A stretch of 5,987 bases of DNA from Phyllobacteriaceae bacterium (GCA_024645155.1 JAHEGF010000208.1:1-5987); one strand, 5' to 3'; counted from the first letter of the stretch, positions 1 to 5,987 are shown. Notes: generated from the sequence alone by a model not told the origin. Program-made: numbers and translations.

Positions 1-173
1 ATCCGGTGGATTTGATCAGGTTCAGTTAAATCTGTGCAACACCGGTCAATGAAAGGGGCGATCCATTGATGATGGATGCGGCTTATTTCGGCATAAAGAC
101 TTTGGGTCTGCTCAGCCGGGGGAACCTTTAGCTCCAAAATCTGGCGCTTGATTAGATGTCTTTGTACGACCAT
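1..173 (-). CDS. Contractile injection system tape-measure protein, N-terminal fragment (runs off the left edge)
   Basis: Reading from ATG at 173-171, 57 codons stay open to the left edge, so the C-terminal part is missing. Near the N-terminus the protein has HLIKRQILELKV (residues 6-17). An amphipathic helix-like stretch follows (PAEQTQSLYAEISRIHHQWI, 19-38), then APFIDRCCTDL and EPDQIHR at the edge. In eCIS tape-measure proteins (Afp14-like, CIS_TMP type) this same layout, H-x-I-x-[RK]-Q-x-x-x-L-x-[VF], a helix, then a short acidic stretch leading to R-[IL]-[DE]-x-L-x-[IVL]-[DE]-L-G, marks the N-terminus. That match is from memory of the family, not a search. Such proteins set the length of the sheath and inner tube. 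An in-frame TGA at 225-227 limits the start. ATG 173 fits the usual few residues before the His, but no Shine-Dalgarno is visible. TTG at 206-204 is the only other candidate I found. The order after the wedge gene also fits an eCIS locus. Confidence 0.72.
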   Translation of the reverse strand, partial: MVVQRHLIKRQILELKVPPAEQTQSLYAEISRIHHQWIAPFIDRCCTDLTEPDQIHR

Positions 174-196
174 AGACGAATATTCGCTGGGGCTTA

Positions 197-226
197 CCGT
201 TTTCAAGAAAACGGGCGGCCGTTCTC
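197..226 (-). promoter_or_regulatory. Overlapping inverted repeats able to form two alternative hairpins
   Basis: On the minus strand three arms follow one another: GAGAACGG (226-219), CCGC, CCGTTTTC (214-207), TT, and GAAAACGG (204-197). The last two arms form a perfect 18-bp palindrome (CCGTTTTCTTGAAAACGG), realistic as 7 bp with a CTTG loop. The middle arm can instead pair with the first arm over 8 bp, including one G-U pair, with a CCGC loop. The two hairpins exclude each other. No U tract follows, so this is not a standard terminator. It could be a protein-binding operator or an RNA switch in the tape-measure leader. The pairing is directly visible; a function is inference. Confidence 0.45.
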
Positions 227-272
227 ATTGATCCGTCGTCAAATCGACTCTTACACTTACGGACAACCACGG

Positions 273-300
273 ATAACAAACAACTGAGTGCAGACGTCAA
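273..300 (-). promoter_or_regulatory. Possible sigma70-like promoter ahead of the tape-measure gene
   Basis: On the minus strand TTGACG (300-295) is followed after 16 nt by TGTTAT (278-273). These match five of six and four of six positions of the TTGACA/TATAAT consensus. It sits within the 165-nt gap, about 100 nt upstream of the tape-measure ATG and upstream of the alternative hairpins. A match of this quality can arise by chance, and the gene could equally be reached by read-through from upstream. Confidence 0.22.
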
Positions 301-338
301 GCGGAGTCGAAGGAATTCAGAACTTCCAAAACTACGCG

Positions 339-2258
339 TTAAATGCCGGTGTTTACCATAACAGGCAACTGCACCACCCGCTCAACCGCAATACCTGCTT
401 CCCCCGGCCGCGTAACGATCATCTCGAAGGTGGTGTCCCGGCTAAGAGGTTCCGTAATAAACACGATGTCCGAACCGTTGCCGTTGCGGGCCTTTTTCAC
501 GGGCGCTCCCTTGAGCGTGAGTTGATATCTGTCACCCGCCTTGCTGGCAAGCACCAGAATTCGGGCTGTACTACCGGAATTGACTGTGGCCTGTTCCGGC
601 CGGATTTCCGGCAGCACCCCGATTTGGGCAGTCACATCAAGCGGTGTTTTGACACGCGTCTGGGCCTTGACAGCCCGAATGTACAAGATGCTGTCGGTCT
701 TCAGCGGCCCCGTCTCCAGAATGGGCGGCTGGGGGACGATCTTGGCCGGATCGTCCGTATCGCCGACACTGCCGGCTGGTGGGGTCGCCGTCACGACGAC
801 ATCGATTCCGAGTTTGAGTTGATTCAGGCCCTTATTCTGCGATTCGTCGCGATCGTCACGCTTGTGGAAATATGCCGGTAAACCCAGGTCTTTGCCCTGC
901 TGGGTGCGGCGAAAGTAATAAAATACACCCGGCTGGCCGTTTACGACCCGGATCGTACCGCTGGTTTTGTCGCCTTGAACCGGCACCGTCAACCTCAACG
1001 CCGGAGCCGGATCAGGGCGTACCAACACTAAAGCTGTCGATTTAAGTTGGATTGCGGACGGAATAATCCGGACCACCTGCTCTTTTTCTTTGACCGTATG
1101 ATTCTTGAGCGCCTGGCTAATAATTAGACTGTCGTCGGTCAGAGATTTGACACTAAAATTCAGATCGCCCCCGTTGCCCGGCCGCGATTCTGCCAATGGC
1201 GTATAGCCCTCCTGCTCCTGCCAGGCCTCAGGTCGTTCAGTCTTGGCAACCTGAACAACCGGCTCACCAGGTACAGGAACTTTAATTACCTCAGATGCAT
1301 TAACTGAGCGGTGCACATAATCGCGGTCGGCCACGCTACGGACATACAACCGGTAAACGGCACTTTCCTGCGTTTCGGCAATCTTGAGGGTTGCGTCCTG
1401 CCCGTGGTCAATAATGGCGGCCGGGACAACGACGATTGGAAGATCAGGATTGGCCCTGACTTTTAAAGGCAGCACCACCTCCAGAAGTTTCGTGTCTTCT
1501 GGCAGGTCTTCACCGGGATCGAAGGTTTTGGTGGCCCGGATCCGAATGTCGGTATCCTCGTGGACCGCATGGCTTTGCAGCAAGATGTCCCGGCGGGTTC
1601 CACGGACCGGCTCGTCGGATAACGCCACTTCCTCGGATTCCGAATTGCCATTTTTTTTCTTCAAAGCAACCAGCTGGTAATCGACACCTTCCTGGCTGGT
1701 TTTGAGTTTGACGTTAACCCTGGCGCCGTAGTCGATGATACGTGGGTCCGTGGCCGCGGGGGACTCGATGGTGGGGTCCAGCAATTCAGCGTCCATAATT
1801 TCAGCCTGCAAAAAGACATCCAGACCCACTTTCACCGTCGCCGTCCGGTGCAGAAAGGTAATACTTTCCGGATCGGGTATTGCCGTGCGGATCTTGGCCG
1901 CGCGGATCTTGTAAGTGACCTCTTCCGCGATAGCAGGCGTTTCCAGAATCAGGGTCTCCCCGTTGCCCTTGGATTCGGCCGGTACACCCGCTGCACGAAG
2001 AACCGGTTGACCGTCTTTTGTGTATAAACTGTAGAGAACATCCGACTGGGTGATTTCAATTGAGATTTTCGCTGATGCGTTAAACGACACCTTCAGAAGC
2101 TCTTCGGTTAGGTCCAAATCCCTCAAGGGATATGTTTTGCCGATTCCTAAAATATCGATTAATCGATCGCGGGCGGCGCGCATATGTTTGTGGCTGGATT
2201 CAGGCATTTTCTTTATCACATTCAGGTGGTCCAATATCGGCGTCTTTTTTCGACCCAT
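339..2258 (-). CDS. Multi-module Ig-like beta-sandwich protein of the eCIS locus, function unknown
   Basis: I do not recognise a named family for this 639-residue protein. After a basic, helical N-terminus (residues 1-55, with MRAARDRLIDILGIG and DLTEELLKVSF), it consists of about five related beta-rich modules starting near residues 62, 174, 282, 420 and 553. Each opens with a strand pair ending in an aromatic-hydrophobic step (GARVNVKLKTSQEGVDYQL, GQDATLKIAETQESAVYRLY, GSTARILVLASKAGDRYQL). It then often passes a GNG or NGN turn and a T-E-P-L-like strand, and closes with D-T-x-[FI]-x-I-R-A-x-K or a relative. No signal peptide, membrane helix or catalytic motif is visible. The gene lies between the wedge and tape-measure genes, so a structural or adhesive role in the particle is likely. 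ATG 2258 overlaps the wedge gene by 37 nt and has no Shine-Dalgarno. ATG at 2207-2205 (residue 18) would start 14 nt after the wedge stop, with a weak AAAGAAA before it. An A8 tract lies at 1651-1658. Confidence 0.88.
   Translation of the reverse strand: MGRKKTPILDHLNVIKKMPESSHKHMRAARDRLIDILGIGKTYPLRDLDLTEELLKVSFNASAKISIEITQSDVLYSLYTKDGQPVLRAAGVPAESKGNGETLILETPAIAEEVTYKIRAAKIRTAIPDPESITFLHRTATVKVGLDVFLQAEIMDAELLDPTIESPAATDPRIIDYGARVNVKLKTSQEGVDYQLVALKKKNGNSESEEVALSDEPVRGTRRDILLQSHAVHEDTDIRIRATKTFDPGEDLPEDTKLLEVVLPLKVRANPDLPIVVVPAAIIDHGQDATLKIAETQESAVYRLYVRSVADRDYVHRSVNASEVIKVPVPGEPVVQVAKTERPEAWQEQEGYTPLAESRPGNGGDLNFSVKSLTDDSLIISQALKNHTVKEKEQVVRIIPSAIQLKSTALVLVRPDPAPALRLTVPVQGDKTSGTIRVVNGQPGVFYYFRRTQQGKDLGLPAYFHKRDDRDESQNKGLNQLKLGIDVVVTATPPAGSVGDTDDPAKIVPQPPILETGPLKTDSILYIRAVKAQTRVKTPLDVTAQIGVLPEIRPEQATVNSGSTARILVLASKAGDRYQLTLKGAPVKKARNGNGSDIVFITEPLSRDTTFEMIVTRPGEAGIAVERVVQLPVMVNTGI
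411..2075 (-). repeat. Five degenerate Ig-like protein modules
   Basis: These are protein-level repeats within the Ig-module gene, at 1893-2075 (A, residues 62-122), 1527-1739 (B, 174-244), 1107-1415 (C, 282-384), 666-1001 (D, 420-531) and 411-602 (E, 553-616). Start-to-start spacing is 112, 108, 138 and 133 residues. B, C and E share the opening pattern [ITV]-x-[DN]-x-G-x-x-[AV] and a Q/K-x-x-x-x-Y-[QR]-L step. A, B, D and E share the closing D/E-x-x-[FYI]-x-[IM]-[RV]. C and D carry insertions of about 40 residues in the middle. Boundaries were set by eye. Confidence 0.65.
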
Positions 2259-4339
2259 GATTGGTAGAATTTTTCAAATTCCGATAGGGCTTCTCTAGTC
2301 AGCCAATGAATATAGGGCGTCAGGTGAGCCGGCGTTTCATCCCTGACGGTTTGTTCGACAAAGCGTCGAAAACGAGTTTTTTTTGCTTCATATGCTTCTT
2401 TCGAATGCATCTTTTCCGGACCCGTCATGCCTGCTAAATCCGGCCGCGGCAAACGGGCGTCCCAGTCTCTGGGAAAAATAAAACTCAGCTGCAGCGAATA
2501 CGGGTCTCTGGAGTGTACGTGCTTCAGAAACGGAAGCAACTGCTCAAAGTCCTTTATTACGGGCCGCAACAGAATATGCTCGACAAGGTAGAAAACTTCT
2601 CCCTGGGCTTCCATCAACCCCAGCTTGAGACGAATTCGTTTTTCCAATCCGGAGACGTTTTCCCGCGACCATGGCTGCAGGTAGTTGAAAGCCGTGCCCC
2701 TGGCGCTGCTGACAGCCGGATACTGCTTCAGATAAGCCTGCTTGTCTTGAATCATCTTCTCAGCCGGATCGATGCCCTTGGGCATCGCCTCGAAAAGGAA
2801 AAGAGAATAATCGGTGAATTGCTCGGCAAACTGGGCCAGCAGGTGATTGAGAAAACGGTTTTTGCGATCCAGGGAAGTTTGGGGCCCCACCAGTTTATCC
2901 ATGATAGCCTGCACCCTGTCGGCCTGTTCTTCCGGCTTCTTATCGCATATCTCATCCAATCCGAGAGTTTTGTCTGCAATCGATTGGGTAAAATAAGTGC
3001 CGGGGTTGCTGCTGTTGAAGGTGAAAAGATCTTTGACGTGCGCCAGTTGGGCAAAATAATTGGTCAGTAATTGGTCAAAAAACATCAGGTATGCTTTGAG
3101 TTGTTTGGATCGCCCCTGACGTTGGGCGGACGCCGAAGCCGGCAGGCCCATTTCACCGATGCCAAAGCAGGTTGGAAATTGATGCTGGATGGAATAATAG
3201 TTGGAAATGTTGCGATCACGGCCCGGTGGCGGAATCAAATCGCGTTCGGCGGGTTCCAATTGACGAAAAATTGCCTTCAGCTTCAGGCGATCAAAGTACT
3301 TCCTTCTGACTTTTGCAAGATCCACACTTGCAACCAACTGATCTTTTTCCAGTATGAAATTTGATTGATCCAGATCGAGCACCGGCACTCCATCATCGGG
3401 TACTTTCAGAGACCAGGCATCCTTCTGTTTTCCCATCGACATCCTGATATCTCTGACGGCCCGGACACCGTCGACCTCCATGATTGACTGAATCAGATCG
3501 GAGGTATAGATAAATGTTCGTCTTTGTGCCCGACGCAGAGCTTCGGAATCGATAAATCCGTGCTCGAGCTGCGGCCCGTCGAAAATCCGGTCTGTAGGCA
3601 CTCCAATCTTGCGCAGTTCACCGACGGTGGCGAATGGCACCCGGGGAGAAAAATAATTCGATATCTTTTCATAGATGTTTGAAAGAACCGCTTCGGTATC
3701 GTCAACCGGTCCGATCGCGATCCGGGCGGTCAGTATAACATCTTTCGTTTTCAAAATATCTATACTTTCAAAATCTTCGCACAACGGACGGTTGGCATGC
3801 AACCTTCGCACCGCCTCCTGTTTCACGATGGTACCGTCGATATCGGCCAGATCGGATGTTTCGATCAACACCCGGTAGAGTCCTTTCAGCCGAATCGGCT
3901 CTGAGACCAGCGACTCGGCCTGCAGGCTGAGCACCTGCCTGCCTTCATGATAATACAGGGGTATCGACGGGTTGTCGACTTTCTCGATCCAGGCATTTTT
4001 GACACCGGCCACATCGATTACCAGTTTGCGCAGGTCATCGAGGGTTACCGGCTGGGTCGTCATGATTCGGGCCGGAGTGTAAAGACCCTCGTAAGGGTCG
4101 GTTCCGTTCGTTGCGAGCAGATCAGGCAGTTCGTAAGCTATCCGATATCCCAAATCGGTGATCGCATAACACAGCTGCTCCAGGATGGTAATACCCGGGT
4201 CATGAGCATTGAAGTCCGTCCACTGCAGACCGGCCTTGGCCATCTCCTGCAGGTAGCGAATGCCCTCCTGCCGCAGGTAATCATAATCCATGGCAGGGTG
4301 GTCGGGTGGATTCGTGGGAAGCATAAATGACGCATTCAT
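2222..4339 (-). CDS. eCIS baseplate wedge protein (gp6/gp7, baseplate-J-like)
   Basis: This 705-residue protein is expected to form part of the baseplate ring that couples sheath contraction to tube ejection. The N-terminal hallmark is DYDYLRQEGIRYLQ (residues 18-31) followed by WTDFNAHDPGITILEQLCYA (40-59) and ITDLGYR. The HDPGxTxLE...AYAxTDLxYR signature is shared by gp6/baseplate-J-type wedge proteins of phages and eCIS. Mid-protein YYSIQHQFPTCFGIGEMGLP (381-400) and KQLKAYLMFFDQLLTNYFAQ (412-431) match a block I know from Bacteroidetes-type eCIS wedge proteins. The C-terminus has HSRDPYSLQLSFIFP (609-623), FRRFVEQTVRDETPAHL (657-673) and a closing FEKFYQSWVEKRR helix, also typical of that group. 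Whether it is the Afp11-like (gp6) or Afp12-like (gp7) partner cannot be decided here. ATG 4339 has GAGGTG at 4359-4354, 14 nt upstream. ATG at residue 6 or 17 is possible. The TGA stop at 2224-2222 lies inside the start region of the next gene. Confidence 0.87.
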   Translation of the reverse strand: MNASFMLPTNPPDHPAMDYDYLRQEGIRYLQEMAKAGLQWTDFNAHDPGITILEQLCYAITDLGYRIAYELPDLLATNGTDPYEGLYTPARIMTTQPVTLDDLRKLVIDVAGVKNAWIEKVDNPSIPLYYHEGRQVLSLQAESLVSEPIRLKGLYRVLIETSDLADIDGTIVKQEAVRRLHANRPLCEDFESIDILKTKDVILTARIAIGPVDDTEAVLSNIYEKISNYFSPRVPFATVGELRKIGVPTDRIFDGPQLEHGFIDSEALRRAQRRTFIYTSDLIQSIMEVDGVRAVRDIRMSMGKQKDAWSLKVPDDGVPVLDLDQSNFILEKDQLVASVDLAKVRRKYFDRLKLKAIFRQLEPAERDLIPPPGRDRNISNYYSIQHQFPTCFGIGEMGLPASASAQRQGRSKQLKAYLMFFDQLLTNYFAQLAHVKDLFTFNSSNPGTYFTQSIADKTLGLDEICDKKPEEQADRVQAIMDKLVGPQTSLDRKNRFLNHLLAQFAEQFTDYSLFLFEAMPKGIDPAEKMIQDKQAYLKQYPAVSSARGTAFNYLQPWSRENVSGLEKRIRLKLGLMEAQGEVFYLVEHILLRPVIKDFEQLLPFLKHVHSRDPYSLQLSFIFPRDWDARLPRPDLAGMTGPEKMHSKEAYEAKKTRFRRFVEQTVRDETPAHLTPYIHWLTREALSEFEKFYQSWVEKRRRYWTT

Positions 4340-4417
4340 ATGAGTTCTTTTTTCACCTCAAAGACCCTCCCGAATTGATTCAAAAATCAATAGGAACGAT
4401 TCAATATTTGTCTTAGA
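4340..4417. other. Intergenic gap between fibre and wedge genes
   Basis: This 78-nt A/T-rich gap contains an AT-rich 7-bp inverted repeat (ATTGATT, 4-nt loop, AATCAAT at 4374-4391) and the wedge-gene Shine-Dalgarno. With no GC stem and no U tract, I read it as an intra-operon spacer rather than a terminator. Confidence 0.5.
4354..4359 (-). promoter_or_regulatory. Ribosome binding site of the wedge gene
   Basis: GAGGTG, read as TGAGGTGAAAA on the minus strand, is a strong anti-SD match. It lies 14 nt before the ATG at 4339, somewhat far, with an A-rich spacer. It supports translation starting near 4339. The next in-frame ATG, residue 6, would be about 29 nt away and so is less likely. Confidence 0.55.
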
Positions 4418-5917
4418 TTATCTCGCCCGGAAGGTAATGCCATCCAAGGAGACCCAACCCTTGTTGTACGCTATCCCCCAGACTCTGCCGTCCGCTAAGA
4501 CATCCACACGCCCCGCGGCATTGGGATGTGTCGACACCACGTGTAACTCTCTACGCAAAGGTCTGCAGTCGGCCGGAAGCGTTCCCATGTGATTACCAGT
4601 ACCGTTTTTGATCAGACCTCGTAAATGGACAATTCCCATCTTATCTTTGAAATATTCCGCCGAATTGTAGCCAGCTCCATAATTAACCCAATTGCTTGCC
4701 CTAGGCAGGGACTTCCAGCCATCCTGACGAAGGATTCCCGCATTGGTATCAAAATGAAACTTGATGCTACTGTTCATATCTCGTATATACAGGTTGTCAT
4801 CGACCGTTATGTAAACCTGACCTCCAAAACGATAAAACGAGCCATCGGCTTCCAGGTGGGTAGCTCTGCTGCCGTGAAGAAAAAGTCCCTCTCTGGTACA
4901 AATCTGACCTACTACCTCTAATGCATGGTTCGGATTGCTCGTTCCAATGCCGACGTTGCCATTGTTCAGCAATGTTAGAACCGTCTTTCCATTAAAATTA
5001 CGGATACCGTTGTGCGGGTTGCCGTTGTTATTGGTGCTGAAACCAAAATCCAAAAAGTGCGAGTTCCGCCCGGAAGTACCCATCACCCACTGTTTGATAG
5101 TGGTTCCCGTATCTGCGTCATAACTCCCCAATCTGATTGTCGGCCCGTGGGTTATATTGTTGATTCTGCTGAACAAAGTCAGCTCCGGATATTGACCCGT
5201 AATAGCCAGACCGGGTCGGCGGCTCTCGCTTAAAATGGGCGCGCTGATCGACGCCTGTTGGATGTGCAGCTGTTTGGCCGGTGCAGCGGTCCCGATACCC
5301 AGGTAACCGTTGCCGGCCAGTGTCATTTTGTCCACATTGGCAATTCTGAACCGGATGTCGAGCGGAGAGTTCAAATGCGTCCGTCCGACGGCATTGTGCC
5401 CGGCGTCCTGCAGAAGCGCGTAATTTCTATTATCCGCCTGGTTCAAGGTGCTGGTCCCGATTAGTACGTATCTTGCGTCGGCCGGCCAATCGCCGATGGT
5501 AAGGGCACCTGATCTAATCCGCCCATTGACATGCAGTGTTTCTGCCGGGCTGATGGTTCGAATGCCGACATTGCCGTTGCTGCGGTCGAGGAATAGCCGG
5601 TTGTTGCCTTCACCATCGCTGATGTTGAATCCCGGTCTGGCCGTGGCGGGCTTGGCCGGATCGCTGCGCGGATTCAAGGTGACTACCCAACTGGGCTTGT
5701 CGTCAGCGAAGCTCCGATAAAGGTTGAGAACTTTTTTCTGGGTGCTGTCATCTCCTAAGGCTTCGATACTCAATGGATTGCCCGGCGACTTGGCGATGCC
5801 GTCCTCTTTCTGGTTCAGTACGGCATCGATGAAATCGATAAAATCGCTTTCAGTGGGAATCGCGTTTTTAACAAAATAGGATTTTAGTTCTGTGCGGTCT
5901 CTAACACTTATTTCCAT
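4418..5917 (-). CDS. Modular tail-fibre / receptor-binding protein of the injection system
   Basis: This 499-residue protein is likely the fibre that contacts target surfaces. The N-terminal part (1-80) has YFVKNAIPTESDFIDFIDAV (14-33), LNQKEDGIAK and a KPSWVVTLNP turn. I associate this F-x-x-x-x-I-P-T-E-x-D-F type with the particle-attachment end of fibre proteins in eCIS loci. The shaft carries three copies of the fibre repeat N-G-N-V-G-I-G-T-x-x-P-x-x-x-L-x-[VI] at residues 114, 203 and 319, separated by 70-100 residues of beta-rich sequence. The C-terminal head (about 405-499) has NWVNYGAGYNSAEYFKD, GIVHLRGLIKNGTG, LPADCRP and WVSLDGITFRAR. This resembles phage tail-fibre head domains with their L-P-x-x-x-R-P turn. 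No S74 chaperone domain or signal peptide is seen. ATG 5917 has AAAGGA 7 nt upstream. Base composition drifts from about 57 % GC near the N-terminal coding part to about 45 % in the head region. Confidence 0.85.
   Translation of the reverse strand: MEISVRDRTELKSYFVKNAIPTESDFIDFIDAVLNQKEDGIAKSPGNPLSIEALGDDSTQKKVLNLYRSFADDKPSWVVTLNPRSDPAKPATARPGFNISDGEGNNRLFLDRSNGNVGIRTISPAETLHVNGRIRSGALTIGDWPADARYVLIGTSTLNQADNRNYALLQDAGHNAVGRTHLNSPLDIRFRIANVDKMTLAGNGYLGIGTAAPAKQLHIQQASISAPILSESRRPGLAITGQYPELTLFSRINNITHGPTIRLGSYDADTGTTIKQWVMGTSGRNSHFLDFGFSTNNNGNPHNGIRNFNGKTVLTLLNNGNVGIGTSNPNHALEVVGQICTREGLFLHGSRATHLEADGSFYRFGGQVYITVDDNLYIRDMNSSIKFHFDTNAGILRQDGWKSLPRASNWVNYGAGYNSAEYFKDKMGIVHLRGLIKNGTGNHMGTLPADCRPLRRELHVVSTHPNAAGRVDVLADGRVWGIAYNKGWVSLDGITFRAR
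4907..5578 (-). repeat. Three NGNVGIGT fibre-shaft repeats
   Basis: The copies lie at 5522-5578 (NGNVGIRTISPAETLHVNG), 5261-5311 (NGYLGIGTAAPAKQLHI) and 4907-4963 (NGNVGIGTSNPNHALEVVG). The first and third are close even as DNA: 5559-5579 and 4944-4964 differ at 3 of 21 bases. The first copy has Arg where the usual Gly precedes Thr. Repeats of this type are typical of trimeric phage and bacterial fibre shafts, and DNA similarity between copies can promote recombination that swaps shaft length or head. Confidence 0.75.
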
Positions 5918-5987
5918 GACATTGTCCTTTCGATTGTCCGGTTAGTCCTTTAATCGCAACCGATTAGTGTCCATTCGATAATGGTAT
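5918..5987 (-). other. Upstream edge: fibre leader and possible 3' end of the preceding gene
   Basis: All three minus-strand frames entering from the right edge stop within it: TAA ending at 5964, 5950 and 5942. If an upstream gene reaches this window, it contributes at most 14 codons, and I cannot tell which frame is real. A 6-bp inverted repeat (TAATCG, CAAC, CGATTA at 5951-5966) is present, without a U tract. No clear promoter is seen in these 70 nt. Confidence 0.3.
5925..5930 (-). promoter_or_regulatory. Ribosome binding site of the fibre gene
   Basis: AAAGGA on the minus strand lies 7 nt before the ATG at 5917. The sequence GGACAAT occurs twice here, 12 nt apart, around this site. The spacing is ideal and decides the start. 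Confidence 0.65.

Larger units (their letters stand above)
174..338. other. Intergenic leader between the Ig-module gene and the tape-measure gene
   Basis: This is the longest non-coding gap in the window, 165 nt. Read on the minus strand it contains a possible promoter near its upstream end (273-300) and a set of overlapping inverted repeats (197-226) ending 23 nt before the tape-measure ATG. A 62-codon frame lies across it (112-300 minus), but that frame resembles no family I know and conflicts with the better-supported tape-measure frame. I see no terminator with a U tract after the stop of the Ig-module gene. Confidence 0.6.

Noticed and set aside
112..300. 62-residue minus-strand ORF
   Set aside because: It overlaps the tape-measure start in another frame, has no recognisable motif and a low-complexity basic composition typical of chance frames.
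288..881. 197-residue plus-strand ORF opposite the Ig-module gene
   Set aside because: It is antisense to a well-supported gene, rich in Arg, His and Gly as expected of a shadow frame, and shows no domain.
2513..3070. 185-residue plus-strand ORF opposite the wedge gene
   Set aside because: The wedge protein has strong family motifs over this stretch on the minus strand, so the plus frame is a shadow.
3947..4330. 127-residue plus-strand ORF opposite the wedge N-terminus
   Set aside because: It lies antisense to the HDPGITILE signature region, with no motif of its own.
4374..4391. ATTGATT/AATCAAT inverted repeat considered as a terminator
   Set aside because: The stem is almost all A/T and there is no U tract. 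It lies in a short gap between functionally linked genes.
4907..5578. Repeats considered as a CRISPR-like or mobile-element array
   Set aside because: There are only three copies, unevenly spaced, conserved at protein level in a coding frame and explained by the fibre shaft.
5951..5966. TAATCG/CGATTA inverted repeat upstream of the fibre gene
   Set aside because: The stem is only 6 bp with no U tract or other support. It is too short to call as an operator or terminator.

Overview
The window carries four genes, all on the minus strand, so they are read from the right edge to the left. They look like the distal half of an extracellular contractile injection system (eCIS, the Afp/PVC/MAC/AlgoCIS family of phage-tail-like machines). 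In transcription order they are: a modular tail-fibre-like protein (4418-5917); a baseplate-wedge protein of the gp6/gp7 type (2222-4339); a large protein of unknown function built from about five degenerate Ig-like beta-sandwich modules (339-2258); and the first 57 codons of a CIS tape-measure protein (1-173), which runs off the left edge. None of the four has a visible signal peptide or membrane segment, as expected for particles assembled in the cytoplasm.

Spacing is tight at the right and looser at the left. There are 78 nt between the fibre and wedge genes, a 37-nt overlap (or a 14-nt gap, depending on the start) between the wedge and Ig-module genes, and 165 nt between the Ig-module gene and the tape-measure gene. 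That last gap holds the only notable non-coding structure: three consecutive CCGTT(T/C)TC-like arms that can form two mutually exclusive hairpins just upstream of the tape-measure start, with a possible sigma70-like promoter upstream of them.

The organism cannot be fixed from this window. Base composition is near 50 % GC by eye, some genes have Shine-Dalgarno sites, and the wedge and tape-measure proteins resemble the eCIS lineage common in environmental Gram-negatives (Bacteroidetes-like clusters, also found in Desulfobacterota and other Proteobacteria-like groups). A Gram-negative environmental bacterium with a chromosomal eCIS locus is the best guess.

How the parts would work together, inferred from characterised eCIS: the tape measure sets sheath and tube length, the wedge protein forms the baseplate ring, the fibre recognises the target surface, and the Ig-module protein sits among them in an unknown role, perhaps as a baseplate decoration, fibre adaptor or adhesin. 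The window shows no toxin, sheath, tube, spike, LysM, AAA+ ATPase or cap gene; these would lie outside it. I see no tRNA, rRNA, CRISPR array, insertion sequence or convincing terminator.
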